Numbered from the stretch's first letter, positions 35,375-43,606 are shown. The stretch is 64,000 bases of DNA from Pseudomonas prosekii (GCF_900105155.1 NZ_LT629762.1:5217501-5281500), one strand, 5' to 3'. Program-made: numbers and translations. Notes: generated from the sequence alone by a model not told the origin.

Positions 35375-36378
35375 ACAATGTCATTCCTCTCAAAATCACC
35401 GGGGGTTTCACCCGGATGGAAAACAAGCTCATCGAAGCCTTGATGGTTGTCGATCTGCCTGGCCGAGAGCTGAAGGTTGCACTGTACGTAGCCAGAGCCA
35501 CCATAGGCTTCCATGTGCCCGAAGCTCGCATCCAGGCTACCGAGATATCCAAGGCGACCAACATTCACCCTGACGTCGCTTCCAAGGCCATCAGCCATCT
35601 GCTCAAGCGTCGGATTCTCTACCGCGTTGGCGGGGCCCGTGGCGATATCGGTATCAGCGACCCTTCTGAATGGGTCTTCTACGACACAAAAAATGAATGT
35701 CCGAATCAGACCATATCGTCCGACTCGGATCATTCGGGCCGTGTCGTCAGCATTGCGAGACAGACCAAATCCGACGACTCCCTTCTTTATACAAAGAAAG
35801 AACCCCTAGTAACTGTTTCTACGAAACAGATTACTGCCCCCCAGGGGGCTGAACCCACTCAGCCTGAAATCAAAATCGAAAAACCGGCAGCGCTGGTTTC
35901 GTTCGATGGCGAAGATTTCGAAGTCGACGCCACCCTGATCACCAAGTGGGCAGAAGCGTACTCACCGACTGACGTGGAGGCCGAGATCAAGCGTGCCGCC
36001 GCATGGGCAAGCGGGAGCAAGCCGAAGAAGGACTGGCGCCGCTTCCTGGTCAACTGGCTGGGCCGTGAATTCAAGAAGAACCCAAGCGGCGCGTCCGAGG
36101 CCGGTGTCCCGGTGGACAAGATCATCGACCTGTACCACAAGGTCTGCCCGAATCTGCCGGCCGTCACCGTGGCGAGCGACAAGGTTTTGCGCAGCATGAT
36201 CGCCGAGCGCTGGAACGAGTCGCCGGCTCACCAGAGCGGGCAGGGCTTCTGGCTCCCGTTCTTCCAGAAAGCAAACAACCGGAATCAGGTGTTCTTCCGC
36301 GGCGCTAACGTTGCGCCCCGTCTTGAGGCCCTCGTTAGTCGCGCAGTCTTTCGCGAAGTATCGGAGGCATCCCAATGA
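35371..36378 (+). CDS. Phage replication protein, lambda O-like
   Basis: This is a 335-residue protein. The N-terminal domain carries the O-protein pattern GGFTRMENKLIEALMVVDLP, then GRELKVALYVARATIGFH, a winged helix that binds the origin. A charged, poorly conserved middle (about 105-190) and a C-terminal domain for helicase contact follow. In lambda the origin lies inside O; the middle of this gene also has short inverted repeats. It overlaps the DnaB gene by ATGA. Confidence 0.9.
   Translation: MNNVIPLKITGGFTRMENKLIEALMVVDLPGRELKVALYVARATIGFHVPEARIQATEISKATNIHPDVASKAISHLLKRRILYRVGGARGDIGISDPSEWVFYDTKNECPNQTISSDSDHSGRVVSIARQTKSDDSLLYTKKEPLVTVSTKQITAPQGAEPTQPEIKIEKPAALVSFDGEDFEVDATLITKWAEAYSPTDVEAEIKRAAAWASGSKPKKDWRRFLVNWLGREFKKNPSGASEAGVPVDKIIDLYHKVCPNLPAVTVASDKVLRSMIAERWNESPAHQSGQGFWLPFFQKANNRNQVFFRGANVAPRLEALVSRAVFREVSEASQ
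35813..35829. repeat. Inverted repeat inside the O-like gene
   Basis: CTGTTTC-TAC-GAAACAG, perfect arms of seven bases. It is followed by GCCCCCCAGGGGGC. It lies in the region that holds the origin in lambda. Confidence 0.6.
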
Positions 36379-37715
36379 TGGAACTTCGAAGCCTTGAAGC
36401 CGAGCACGGCGTGATTGGCGCCATGCTCTGCCAGCCTCACCTGATCGATGTGCTCAGCGACCAGCTATCCGCTGACGCCTTTTCGTGGGATGACAACGCC
36501 GAGCTGTACCGCCTGATTCTGGAGATGCATGCCGACGGCCAGCCAGTCGACATCGTAACCTTGAACGACCGTCGCGCGGAGCTCGCGAGTGGTGTACGTG
36601 TCATGGCGTATGCAGCCGAAATCCAATCAAACACGGCCAGTGTCGCGAACGCGATGGTCTACGCGAAGATCATTCGTGAGCGCGCCGTTTGCCGTCTGAT
36701 GTCAGCGGCCGCCGCAAGAATCAACGAGGTGGCGCACGAAGAAGCGAGCGTGGAGCACAAGATTTCCCTAGCTCAATCAATCGTGCTTGGTCTGGACAGC
36801 AGCGGCAGCGACGGTGAGTGCCAGATGGTCGGTGACATTCTCGCGGAGCACGTCGAGGTTCTGCAGGATCGACTCGACAAATTTGCGGCGGGCGTGACCA
36901 TCGACGGACTGGGGACCGGTCTTCCAGATCTGGATGGATTCACTCAAGGGCTAAAGTCCGGGCAGATGATCGTAGTTGCCGGGCGTCCTGCAATGGGCAA
37001 GACAACCCTGGCAATGAACATCGCAGCAGACGTGGCCATCAACCAGAAAAAACCGGTTCTGGTGATCAGCCTGGAAATGAGCAAGACCCAGCTCATGGAT
37101 CGCCTGCTCGCCGCTGTCGGAGGCATCCCACTCCCATCGCTGAAAACCGGCGAATGCAGCAACGACTATGTGACCGAGCTGAACGCTGCCGTGCTCAGGC
37201 TCCGTGATGCGCCGATAGCGGTATCCGACGTGCCAGTCATGACCATGCCTCGCATCCGCTCAATTGCGCGGCGCCAGTCGCACCGTATGGGCGGCCTCGG
37301 CCTTGTGGTGATTGATTACCTCGGGCTTGTCGAGGGCGAGGGCAAGGGTCGTACCGAGGACGTCACCGCCATGTCCCGCCAGATCAAGCTGCTGGCTCGC
37401 GAACTGGACTGCCCGGTGATCATCCTGTCTCAGCTCAATCGTGGCTGTGAAGGTCGCCCGGACAAGCGCCCGGTGCTCAGCGATCTGCGTGAGTCTGGCG
37501 CAATCGAGCAGGACGCCGACATCGTCATGTTCGTGTACCGGGACGAGGTCTATCACCCGAACACTCAGGACAAAGGCATCGGCGAAATTCTGATCCGGAA
37601 AAACCGGGATGGCGAAATTGGCATGGTTCCGACCGCCTTCCAGGGCGCCAAGTCCCGCTTCCTTCCGCTGGCCAACCACGCCCGCCAAGACAACGTCGTG
37701 AAGGTGAATTTCTGA
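36375..37715 (+). CDS. dnaB: Replicative DNA helicase, DnaB type
   Basis: This is a 446-residue helicase that would form the hexameric motor of phage replication and replace the host enzyme. The N-terminal domain begins RSLEAEHGVIGAMLCQPHLI. The RecA-like core has Walker A GRPAMGKTT near residue 203 and Walker B LVVIDYLGLV. The C-terminal SRFLPLANH is typical. The start overlaps the O-like stop. Confidence 0.95.
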   Translation: MMELRSLEAEHGVIGAMLCQPHLIDVLSDQLSADAFSWDDNAELYRLILEMHADGQPVDIVTLNDRRAELASGVRVMAYAAEIQSNTASVANAMVYAKIIRERAVCRLMSAAAARINEVAHEEASVEHKISLAQSIVLGLDSSGSDGECQMVGDILAEHVEVLQDRLDKFAAGVTIDGLGTGLPDLDGFTQGLKSGQMIVVAGRPAMGKTTLAMNIAADVAINQKKPVLVISLEMSKTQLMDRLLAAVGGIPLPSLKTGECSNDYVTELNAAVLRLRDAPIAVSDVPVMTMPRIRSIARRQSHRMGGLGLVVIDYLGLVEGEGKGRTEDVTAMSRQIKLLARELDCPVIILSQLNRGCEGRPDKRPVLSDLRESGAIEQDADIVMFVYRDEVYHPNTQDKGIGEILIRKNRDGEIGMVPTAFQGAKSRFLPLANHARQDNVVKVNF

Positions 37716-38368
37716 TGAGAGAGCGCAGAGCGATCTATCACCACAACGGCTACCGACTTCGCTCCTACACCGAGCTTATGTGGGCCCGCCTCTTGGAAGC
37801 GTCCGGAATCTTCTACCTATACGAGCCGGACCTTGTCCGCGTCGACGAGGGTTACTACCTCCCGGACTTCTGGTTGCCGAACGTGGGAATTTACCTTGAA
37901 GTGAAAGGTAAGGAGCCAACGCCCGAGGAAGTCCAGAAGGCTGATGCAGTCATGGCGCGGACCGGCAAAGAGGTCATGTTTCTTATCGGGCTGCCTGAGT
38001 CCGACCGTGGCGGGCTGTTCAATTGCGGGCTCCTTATGCGTGGCGCAAACGGCTGGCACCACAACATCTCCCCCATCGATCTCCAGTGCCTGGTGCGTGA
38101 TTACGTCAGCCCCGAAGCAGCGGCACGCATGTCGCTCTCAGTGCAGAAGGACGACATGGATTACGTGCGTCCAATCGGCGAAATCATGGAGGAAATGTTC
38201 CTGGTTCGCGCGGACCGCTCAGACATGGAGCGCGTGCTCCGCGAAACGCATGCCGAGGCAAACGCCCAGCGCTTAACCCTCATGCCCGAGCCAACCATTT
38301 GCGAGACGGCACTGAAGTCATTTCTCGATCGCCAAATATTTCGGACTTCTCAACGGGGTGCAGCATGA
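37715..38368 (+). CDS. PD-(D/E)XK nuclease-like phage protein
   Basis: This is a 217-residue protein. Residues about 19-66 show an endonuclease-like core: SYTELMWARLLEASGIFYLY, then YYLPDFWLP with the Asp, then GIYLEVKGK with the E-x-K. This pattern is seen in phage resolvase-like and restriction-like nucleases. The second half is unrecognised. TGATG links it to the DnaB gene, suggesting a role in replication or recombination. Confidence 0.8.
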   Translation: MRERRAIYHHNGYRLRSYTELMWARLLEASGIFYLYEPDLVRVDEGYYLPDFWLPNVGIYLEVKGKEPTPEEVQKADAVMARTGKEVMFLIGLPESDRGGLFNCGLLMRGANGWHHNISPIDLQCLVRDYVSPEAAARMSLSVQKDDMDYVRPIGEIMEEMFLVRADRSDMERVLRETHAEANAQRLTLMPEPTICETALKSFLDRQIFRTSQRGAA

Positions 38369-38460
38369 CTACCAAATTCCAAATTGGAGCCGCTTGCACC
38401 TGTGCAGGCTTTGGCATTGGCGTGTTCTGCGTCCTGATCACAATGGCGGTGACGGCATGA
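38365..38460 (+). CDS. 31-residue membrane micro-protein
   Basis: The ORF starts MTTKFQIGAACTCAGFGIGV and continues hydrophobic to its end. One membrane helix is likely. Both ends overlap neighbours by ATGA, so it fills the gap exactly. The function is unknown. Confidence 0.5.
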   Translation: MTTKFQIGAACTCAGFGIGVFCVLITMAVTA

Positions 38461-39167
38461 GCGATTACTCAAAATTGAAGGCATTGGCCGAGGCTGCAAC
38501 GCCCGGAAAATGGGATTACGAGCAGGACTGCCTGTTTTTCTACGTCGATGGATACACCAAGCACCTGATGGAATTGTGCGAAGGCGGTGACGTTGACGGA
38601 ATCCAGCAGATAGAAAACGCCAAGTTCATCGCCGCCGCCAACCCTGCCGCAGTACTGGCCCTGATCGCCGAGAGCGAGGAATACAAGGCTGTGGCCGAGC
38701 AGCCCGCATCCTTGAACGCTGTGCCGGCAACGGAATACGCGGTTTTGAAGCGACAGTTCTTTGCTCTGCGCAACTACGCGCTCTGCAAGGACAAACTGTC
38801 CGGCTACTACAGTCGAGAGCTCGAAAAAATGCGCGGGGTTGATCGCTCTCAGTCTGCCGTCGAGATTGATGCCGAGCGCGATATCAACGAGCAATTAACC
38901 AACGACCTATTGAGCGTGGAAACAGAGCGCGACGATCTCAAGGCCGAAATCGCAGGCCTCAAGACCGGCTACGAGGCGTATGAGGCGCAGAACGCGGTGT
39001 TGAGGGGTGAGGTTGAGGCGCTGCGCAAAGATGCGGAGCGGTATCGGTGGATCCGAGTCAAACAAACCTTCATCTGGCTGATTCAGGATTGGTTCCCCAA
39101 GGAAAACTCGCTGACCGACGTTGATGCTGAAATCGACACCGCCATGGGCAAGGGAGAACGGTCATGA
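38457..39167 (+). CDS. Ead/Ea22-like phage protein
   Basis: This is a 236-residue protein. The N-terminal LKALAEAATPGKWDYEQDCL and the later NAKFIAAANPAAVLALIAE are hallmarks of the Ead/Ea22 family of lambdoid phages. The second half is coiled coil (VETERDDLKAEIAGLKTGYE). I chose the ATG at 38457, which overlaps the upstream stop. The function of the family is unknown. Confidence 0.8.
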   Translation: MSDYSKLKALAEAATPGKWDYEQDCLFFYVDGYTKHLMELCEGGDVDGIQQIENAKFIAAANPAAVLALIAESEEYKAVAEQPASLNAVPATEYAVLKRQFFALRNYALCKDKLSGYYSRELEKMRGVDRSQSAVEIDAERDINEQLTNDLLSVETERDDLKAEIAGLKTGYEAYEAQNAVLRGEVEALRKDAERYRWIRVKQTFIWLIQDWFPKENSLTDVDAEIDTAMGKGERS

Positions 39168-39391
39168 CTCTCAACACAATCGCTTTGTGGCTCGGTTACG
39201 GCTCAATGATCGTAGGCGGATTGCTGGTAATCGCGTCGATGCTCTTTGTTGTCGGGGGCGCGCTTGCCGCGATCGCCAACAAGAGCCTCCGCGCGCTGAT
39301 CCGCATCTACGACCTGAAGACACTGCGCGCGACCATGCGCCAGCTTGAGGCTGAAGGGAAGGTCAGCAAGAAGACAGGGGGGCGGTCATGA
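39164..39391 (+). CDS. Small membrane protein
   Basis: This is a 75-residue protein with one or two hydrophobic segments in residues 4-36 (LGYGSMIVGGLLVIASMLFV) and a basic tail. It overlaps both neighbours by four bases. The function is unknown. Confidence 0.65.
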   Translation: MTLNTIALWLGYGSMIVGGLLVIASMLFVVGGALAAIANKSLRALIRIYDLKTLRATMRQLEAEGKVSKKTGGRS

Positions 39392-39630
39392 CATACGCCA
39401 AACCAGAAAGCTACACCGATGCCGACTGGGAAATGGTCCAAGGCTACATGCGCGGCAAAGATGGGCTGCCGCCCCAGCGCCTGAACGCAGCCTACATGCA
39501 CGGTCACCGCAATGGTGTTTCTGATGCGACTGGTGTGCCGCACGAGCGCGTCAATGTCCTGATCCGTCGCGCAAACATGATCCCGGGAATTACGCTGATG
39601 GCGCCGATCAATGCGGGTGGCCAGTCATGA
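39388..39630 (+). CDS. Small phage protein of unknown function
   Basis: This 80-residue protein begins MTYAKPESYTDADWEMVQGY. It is soluble with several His and Arg in the middle. Overlaps of four bases tie it to both neighbours. No family is recognised. Confidence 0.65.
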   Translation: MTYAKPESYTDADWEMVQGYMRGKDGLPPQRLNAAYMHGHRNGVSDATGVPHERVNVLIRRANMIPGITLMAPINAGGQS

Positions 39631-40028
39631 GCACCGAGTTCGCAATCCGCGACCAGCGCGACGTCAACCGGCTGATGAGCTTCCTCCACGCATCCGACTT
39701 CACCAAGCCGAAGATGGTGGTGATCAAGGACGAGAAGCGCCCGGACGTCTGCAACCGCAAGATGTGGGCAATGCTCAAGGACGTATCCAGCCAGGTCGAG
39801 TGGTACGGCAAGAAGCTCTCCGACGAAGACTGGAAGCACGTCTTCAGCTCCGCACTCCAGAAGCAAGACGTCGTGCCGGGGATTGATGGCGGCTATGTCG
39901 TGCTGGGCGTATCGACGCGCAAGCAATCCCAGAAGTGGTTCAGCGATTTGTTCGAGCTGATGGGGGCGTTCGGCGCCGAGCACGGCGTGAAGTGGACCGA
40001 GCAGGACAAGTGGGGAGGGCGCTACTGA
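39627..40028 (+). CDS. ninB: NinB-like recombination protein
   Basis: This is a 133-residue NinB (Orf) family protein that helps RecBCD-independent recombination in lambdoid phages by binding single strands. Family signs are LKDVSSQVEWYGKKLSDEDW, then ALQKQDVVPGIDGGYVVLG and RKQSQKWFSDLFELM. It has normal length. Confidence 0.92.
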   Translation: MSTEFAIRDQRDVNRLMSFLHASDFTKPKMVVIKDEKRPDVCNRKMWAMLKDVSSQVEWYGKKLSDEDWKHVFSSALQKQDVVPGIDGGYVVLGVSTRKQSQKWFSDLFELMGAFGAEHGVKWTEQDKWGGRY

Positions 40029-40297
40029 TGAGCCATAATTTCAAGCCGGGGGATCTGGCGCTTACGCTGATCAGCTTGAGCATCCTCCCAGCAGGGAGTG
40101 TTGTTGAGCTCTACAAGGTAATAAACCCGGGCGACAACCTTAACTGCGCGCGCCATCCAATTCCCGCCATGCGCAAGGGGTGGTGGTGTGCCCATGTCGA
40201 AATAGGGGATCGCCTGCCATTCGCGGAAACGAGCCTGATGCCCCTGCGCGGCGACTTCGCCCCAGCCGAACAGAAATCCCAGGCGGTGCCCGCATGA
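40028..40297 (+). CDS. Small phage protein of unknown function
   Basis: This is an 89-residue protein beginning MSHNFKPGDLALTLISLSIL. It looks like a small beta-rich fold (AGSVVELYKVINPGDNLNC). TGATG couples it to ninB and ATGA to ninG. The function is unknown. Confidence 0.65.
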   Translation: MSHNFKPGDLALTLISLSILPAGSVVELYKVINPGDNLNCARHPIPAMRKGWWCAHVEIGDRLPFAETSLMPLRGDFAPAEQKSQAVPA

Positions 40298-40968
40298 AGC
40301 GCACCCCACTACAGCGCAAAACCCCACTCACCTCCAGCGGCCAGCGTCGCAAGCGCTGCCCGATCTGCCGGGTGATGTTCACGCCTGCACGCACCTCCCA
40401 GGCTGTGTGCGGTGAGATCGAGTGCGCCATTGCCCACGGGCAGTCGGAGAAGGGCCGGGAAACCACTCGCAAGGCCTTGTCTGACATCGACCGCCGAGAC
40501 ATCGAGGTGCGCAAAGAGGCCCTTAAAAGTCGCGCAGACCACCTCAAGGATGCAGAGAAAGCTGTGCGCGACTACCGCCGCACGTACGAGCTGAGTATTG
40601 GCAGCGGCTGCATCAGTTGTGGCGAGTCGCAGGAGTCAATCCTGCACGCCCAAGGCTGGAAGACCGGCGGCGCGTTCGATGCCGGGCATTTCATGGGGAA
40701 GGGCGCTCGTCCAGAGCTGAGGCTGGTGCCGACCAATATCTGGCTTCAGTGCAAAAGCTGCAACGCAGGATCTTCGCGGTTCGCGCGCAAGGGCGAGACG
40801 GTTTCGCAGGGGTTCCGCACCGGGCTGATCGCCCGCATCGGCCTCGAGGCAGTTGAGGCGCTTGAATCCGACCATGAGCCGCGCAAGCACACCGTCGACG
40901 AACTGAAAGCCATCACTGCCGAATACCGCGCAAAGACCAGAGAACTGAAAAAGGAGCTCGCAGCATGA
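40294..40968 (+). CDS. ninG: NinG-like recombination protein
   Basis: This is a 224-residue NinG (Rap) family nuclease that resolves branched DNA. I chose the ATG at 40294 because it overlaps the upstream stop and gives the family start MKRTPLQRKTPL. A zinc-binding CPICRVMF...C-x4-C is near residue 20. The core CISCGES...GGAFDAGHF...LQCKSCN is an HNH-like nuclease centre. Confidence 0.93.
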   Translation: MKRTPLQRKTPLTSSGQRRKRCPICRVMFTPARTSQAVCGEIECAIAHGQSEKGRETTRKALSDIDRRDIEVRKEALKSRADHLKDAEKAVRDYRRTYELSIGSGCISCGESQESILHAQGWKTGGAFDAGHFMGKGARPELRLVPTNIWLQCKSCNAGSSRFARKGETVSQGFRTGLIARIGLEAVEALESDHEPRKHTVDELKAITAEYRAKTRELKKELAA

Positions 40969-41651
40969 AACTGATCAACGCAAGGCAGGTTTGGACCGAG
41001 GCTCAGCACGAATCGAACGCGTCGATCAGCGCTGTGGCCATCGACCAAGCAGAGTCCGCACCAGTGAAGACTGGCGGGCGCATCGGCAAGCGCGACGCCA
41101 AGTTCCCTGCGCTGGGTAGTGAAAAGGGTGAAGAGGCCGCAAGCTTCTCGGTACCAGGGCAGCGGATCAGTATCAGCGAGACGCGGCGCGCAGCAGTTGG
41201 GAGGTCTACAGCTCGTGCCGCTCACCTTGCCACCATCGGTAAAGTACTGCGCGCAATCGACACGCTCCCGTTCCAAGAGCAACAGTTCGGACACTACCTG
41301 TACCACCCATGCATGACCCTGGCTCACGTGCTCAACGCAGAAAAGCTGGTTTGGAGCTGCGTGGACTTTTCGGCGCTAACCGAGGCCAAGGAGGCGAAAG
41401 TGCATTGTCTTGTGACGATGGCATTGCAGTCCTACAAGGTAGAGGCTCACGGCGGTGCGCAATGGGGTCCGGCTCGTATCGCGGAAGGCATGCACAAGCT
41501 CTACGGTATGCACCTTGAGCCCAAGGTATGGGATCGTGACTGGAAAGAAGCGTGGAATTTCCTGCGTGCGGCCATAGAGGAAGTGGATATCCGCGTTCAG
41601 CAGCCGGTATGGCAGATCATTCACGCAGAAAAAGAGGATTGCGCGGCATAA
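40965..41651 (+). CDS. Probable late antiterminator (Q position)
   Basis: This is a 228-residue protein starting MKLINARQVWTEAQHESNAS. It is the last gene of the early right operon, just before a promoter-like sequence and a strong terminator, exactly where Q stands in lambdoid phages. I see no sure Q motif, so the call rests on position. The C-terminal half (GMHKLYGMHLEPKVWDRDWK onward) may be the conserved part. Confidence 0.6.
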   Translation: MKLINARQVWTEAQHESNASISAVAIDQAESAPVKTGGRIGKRDAKFPALGSEKGEEAASFSVPGQRISISETRRAAVGRSTARAAHLATIGKVLRAIDTLPFQEQQFGHYLYHPCMTLAHVLNAEKLVWSCVDFSALTEAKEAKVHCLVTMALQSYKVEAHGGAQWGPARIAEGMHKLYGMHLEPKVWDRDWKEAWNFLRAAIEEVDIRVQQPVWQIIHAEKEDCAA

Positions 41652-41656
41652 ACATA

Positions 41657-41685
41657 TTGCCATGTTGGGGTTTTTCAGGTACTTT
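41657..41685 (+). promoter_or_regulatory. Possible late promoter PR'
   Basis: TTGCCA (41657-41662) and TACTTT (41680-41685) are 17 bp apart, right behind the Q-position gene. A T-rich spacer and a terminator 40 bp downstream fit a late promoter with a paused transcript. Confidence 0.45.
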
Positions 41686-41727
41686 TCCCATAGTGCACAA
41701 GTAACGCGAAACGCACACGAAACCCTG

Positions 41728-41753
41728 AACCCGGCCCTCGCGCCGGGTTTTTT
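41728..41753 (+). terminator. Strong terminator, tR' position
   Basis: AACCCGGC and GCCGGGTT form an 8-bp stem, and T6 follows. It lies before all lysis and head genes, so late transcription must read through it. Confidence 0.88.
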
Positions 41754-41863
41754 CGTTTCCGGCTCCACCACACCCATCGCTCTGAGCTGGGAGTGCTGCT
41801 GGAGCTGAATCTATTTCGAGGCTCGCCATATCGGTGGGTCTTTCTTGCATCTGGAGCACAGTG

Positions 41864-42448
41864 ATGACCGATCAAGCGAAGAATGACGCTCAGCCAGTAA
41901 TTGATGCCGTAGTAGTAGGTGATGCTCAGCGCCTAATCCGAGCGCTGCGAGGCCTGGCCAAGGCGCTGCCTGTGGTGTTTCTCGGTGTTACTGGTCAATT
42001 GTTGAGTACCAAGCAGCATGAAAGCGTAAGCGCAGCCTGCTTCTGCTTTGGCGGCGTCAGCGACTTCTATCACGCTGACGGCAAAGTCTTTGGTGCGGTA
42101 TACACCGACACCTTCCTGCTTGTTCGTGAGGCTGGCCCAGTGGGTGTTGGCATGGCTTACGAGGAGGTCAGGAAGCTGGTACTTCAGGTGCGTGCCGAGT
42201 ACGACGAGTCGGTGCTGAAGAAGGCGTTGCAGCTCAAAGAGTCGCTGGAAGAGCTGGATAAGCTGCTGACTGGACACTCATTCGCTGACAGCAAGCTGAC
42301 CAGCCTAGCGCATGTTGATCTGTTCAGAGGTCAGGCTCTGTTGATGGGCGGACTGAATCCAGCGGGTCGCGACCAAAATGACGCTGCCGCGCCCGCTGGA
42401 GCATCACTTCAGTTTGCCACCTCGGCTCGGGGTCACTTTCCAGCTTGA
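41864..42448 (+). CDS. Accessory phage protein of unknown function
   Basis: This is a 194-residue protein beginning MTDQAKNDAQPVIDAVVVGD. GGAG lies before the ATG. It has a hydrophobic stretch (LPVVFLGVTGQLL) and a long helical part (VLKKALQLKESLEELDKLLT). No homologue comes to mind. Its place behind the late terminator and beside an antisense gene suggests an accessory cargo gene. Confidence 0.6.
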   Translation: MTDQAKNDAQPVIDAVVVGDAQRLIRALRGLAKALPVVFLGVTGQLLSTKQHESVSAACFCFGGVSDFYHADGKVFGAVYTDTFLLVREAGPVGVGMAYEEVRKLVLQVRAEYDESVLKKALQLKESLEELDKLLTGHSFADSKLTSLAHVDLFRGQALLMGGLNPAGRDQNDAAAPAGASLQFATSARGHFPA

Positions 42449-42642
42449 GCGAAGATGTTTTCTAGCGACTTTCTTAGTTCGTCGGCGTTAATGCCAGGCC
42501 GGTCTCCAAGCAGTCCAAGTTGAGATAGCACCTCCTCCTTGGCCGCTGACACGATATGTGCACCGTCAGATTTGTTTAGCGCGTTTATCAGTGCGATCAC
42601 AGCCCATTGGGTCGCTAGGCCTTCTGTTCCTACATCGGTCAT
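42433..42642 (-). CDS. Small antisense-oriented protein
   Basis: This is a 69-residue helical protein beginning MTDVGTEGLATQWAVIALIN. AAGGAGG lies just upstream of the ATG at 42642. It converges on the preceding gene and overlaps its last 16 bases. It is the only minus-strand gene between the switch and the homing endonuclease. The function is unknown. Confidence 0.55.
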   Translation of the reverse strand: MTDVGTEGLATQWAVIALINALNKSDGAHIVSAAKEEVLSQLGLLGDRPGINADELRKSLENIFAQAGK

Positions 42643-42696
42643 ATTCCCTCCTTGTTTCGTTGTTGTGGAGACTGAACGATAGCACGGAGCCATTAA

Positions 42697-42717
42697 CCGC
42701 TACTGAGCGGGTTTTTT
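42697..42717 (+). terminator. Terminator before the holin
   Basis: CCGCT and AGCGG form a 5-bp stem with a 4-nt loop, followed by GTTTTTT. It separates the accessory pair from the lysis genes. Confidence 0.6.
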
Positions 42718-42748
42718 ATTCATGCTCCCCCAAAGGGAGGACTTTCGG

Positions 42749-43075
42749 ATGTCCAAGATGCCTGAGAAAAATCCTGACTTCTGGGCGCAGGTCTGGCTTG
42801 TCCTCTCCACACCGCTCTGGCAGGGCGCAATCATGGCCTTCACTGTCTCGCTGCTGCGCGTGCTGTACGAGGGCAAAGAGGCCAACAAGTGGCGCGTCGT
42901 CCTTGAGGCGATGATCTGCGGCTCATTGAGCCTATCGGCCAGCAGCATCATTGAATGGATGGCTTGGCCTTCCAGTCTTTCCGTTGCCGCCGGCGGAACG
43001 ATCGGATTCATCGGCGTGACCGCGATTCGAGAACTGATCATCAAGTTTCTCGGGCGCAAGGCGGACCCAACATGA
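42749..43075 (+). CDS. Phage holin
   Basis: This is a 108-residue inner-membrane protein that forms the lysis hole and times lysis. Three hydrophobic segments are visible at about residues 18-38, 45-65 and 72-95 (the last in SLSVAAGGTIGFIGVTAIRE). The charged tail LIIKFLGRKADPT is typical. I chose the ATG at 42749 because GGGAGG lies eight bases upstream. It resembles the lambda-type holin family and stands before Rz. Confidence 0.85.
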   Translation: MSKMPEKNPDFWAQVWLVLSTPLWQGAIMAFTVSLLRVLYEGKEANKWRVVLEAMICGSLSLSASSIIEWMAWPSSLSVAAGGTIGFIGVTAIRELIIKFLGRKADPT

Positions 43076-43449
43076 AAGCGATCGCTACAGCATTCATCAT
43101 CGCCTTGGTCGGCATCCTGCTCGTTGGCATCCAGCAGTACCGTGTGATCGCCTTGCGCGGCGAGGTGGCTGTCGAGTCGCGCAGTAAGGATGACGCCATC
43201 AAAGCCAACACCGAAAGCCAGGCCACCATCACCACGCTCCGGGCCGAAGCCCAGCGCAACGCTGACTACCTGAAAGACCTGAGCAAGCGGATCAAGGCCA
43301 GCGAAGACAAAGCCAAAAAGGCGAGGAAAGACTTTGAAGATCTCAAGCGCAACAGCAAGCCTGTTCGTGATTGGGCTGCTCAGCCTTTGCCTGACGGCCT
43401 GCGCGGTAAAGCCGCCAGTGGTAACAAAGACCCAAGCCGTAAGAATTGA
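43072..43449 (+). CDS. Rz / LysB-like inner-membrane spanin
   Basis: This is a 125-residue protein with an N-terminal membrane anchor (AIATAFIIALVGILLVGI) and a long periplasmic coiled coil. The C-terminal VRDWAAQPLPDGLRG is the LysB hallmark. It overlaps the holin stop by ATGA. Together with the lipoprotein embedded in its 3' part it would fuse inner and outer membranes in the last step of lysis. Confidence 0.88.
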   Translation: MKAIATAFIIALVGILLVGIQQYRVIALRGEVAVESRSKDDAIKANTESQATITTLRAEAQRNADYLKDLSKRIKASEDKAKKARKDFEDLKRNSKPVRDWAAQPLPDGLRGKAASGNKDPSRKN

Positions 43450-43606
43450 AGCGCCCGAGCTGATCCCCTGCGAGCGGGTGAACCCTGACGAGTCTGACCT
43501 TCGCCTCAACGGTGACGTGTGGGAGTTGAAGGATCAGGCCATCAAGCTGCTCGACACATGTGCCGACCAGGTGGATGCGCAGATCAAGCGCAGTCAGAGC
43601 AAGTGA
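43334..43606 (+). CDS. Rz1 / LysC-like outer-membrane spanin lipoprotein
   Basis: This is a 90-residue lipoprotein with a TTG start inside the Rz gene in another frame (116-bp overlap). AGGAAAG lies upstream of the TTG. The signal sequence ends in the lipobox LTAC, lipidated Cys near residue 23. Pro-rich VKPPVV follows, as in Rz1 proteins. The overlapping layout is characteristic of spanin pairs. Confidence 0.85.
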   Translation: MKISSATASLFVIGLLSLCLTACAVKPPVVTKTQAVRIEAPELIPCERVNPDESDLRLNGDVWELKDQAIKLLDTCADQVDAQIKRSQSK

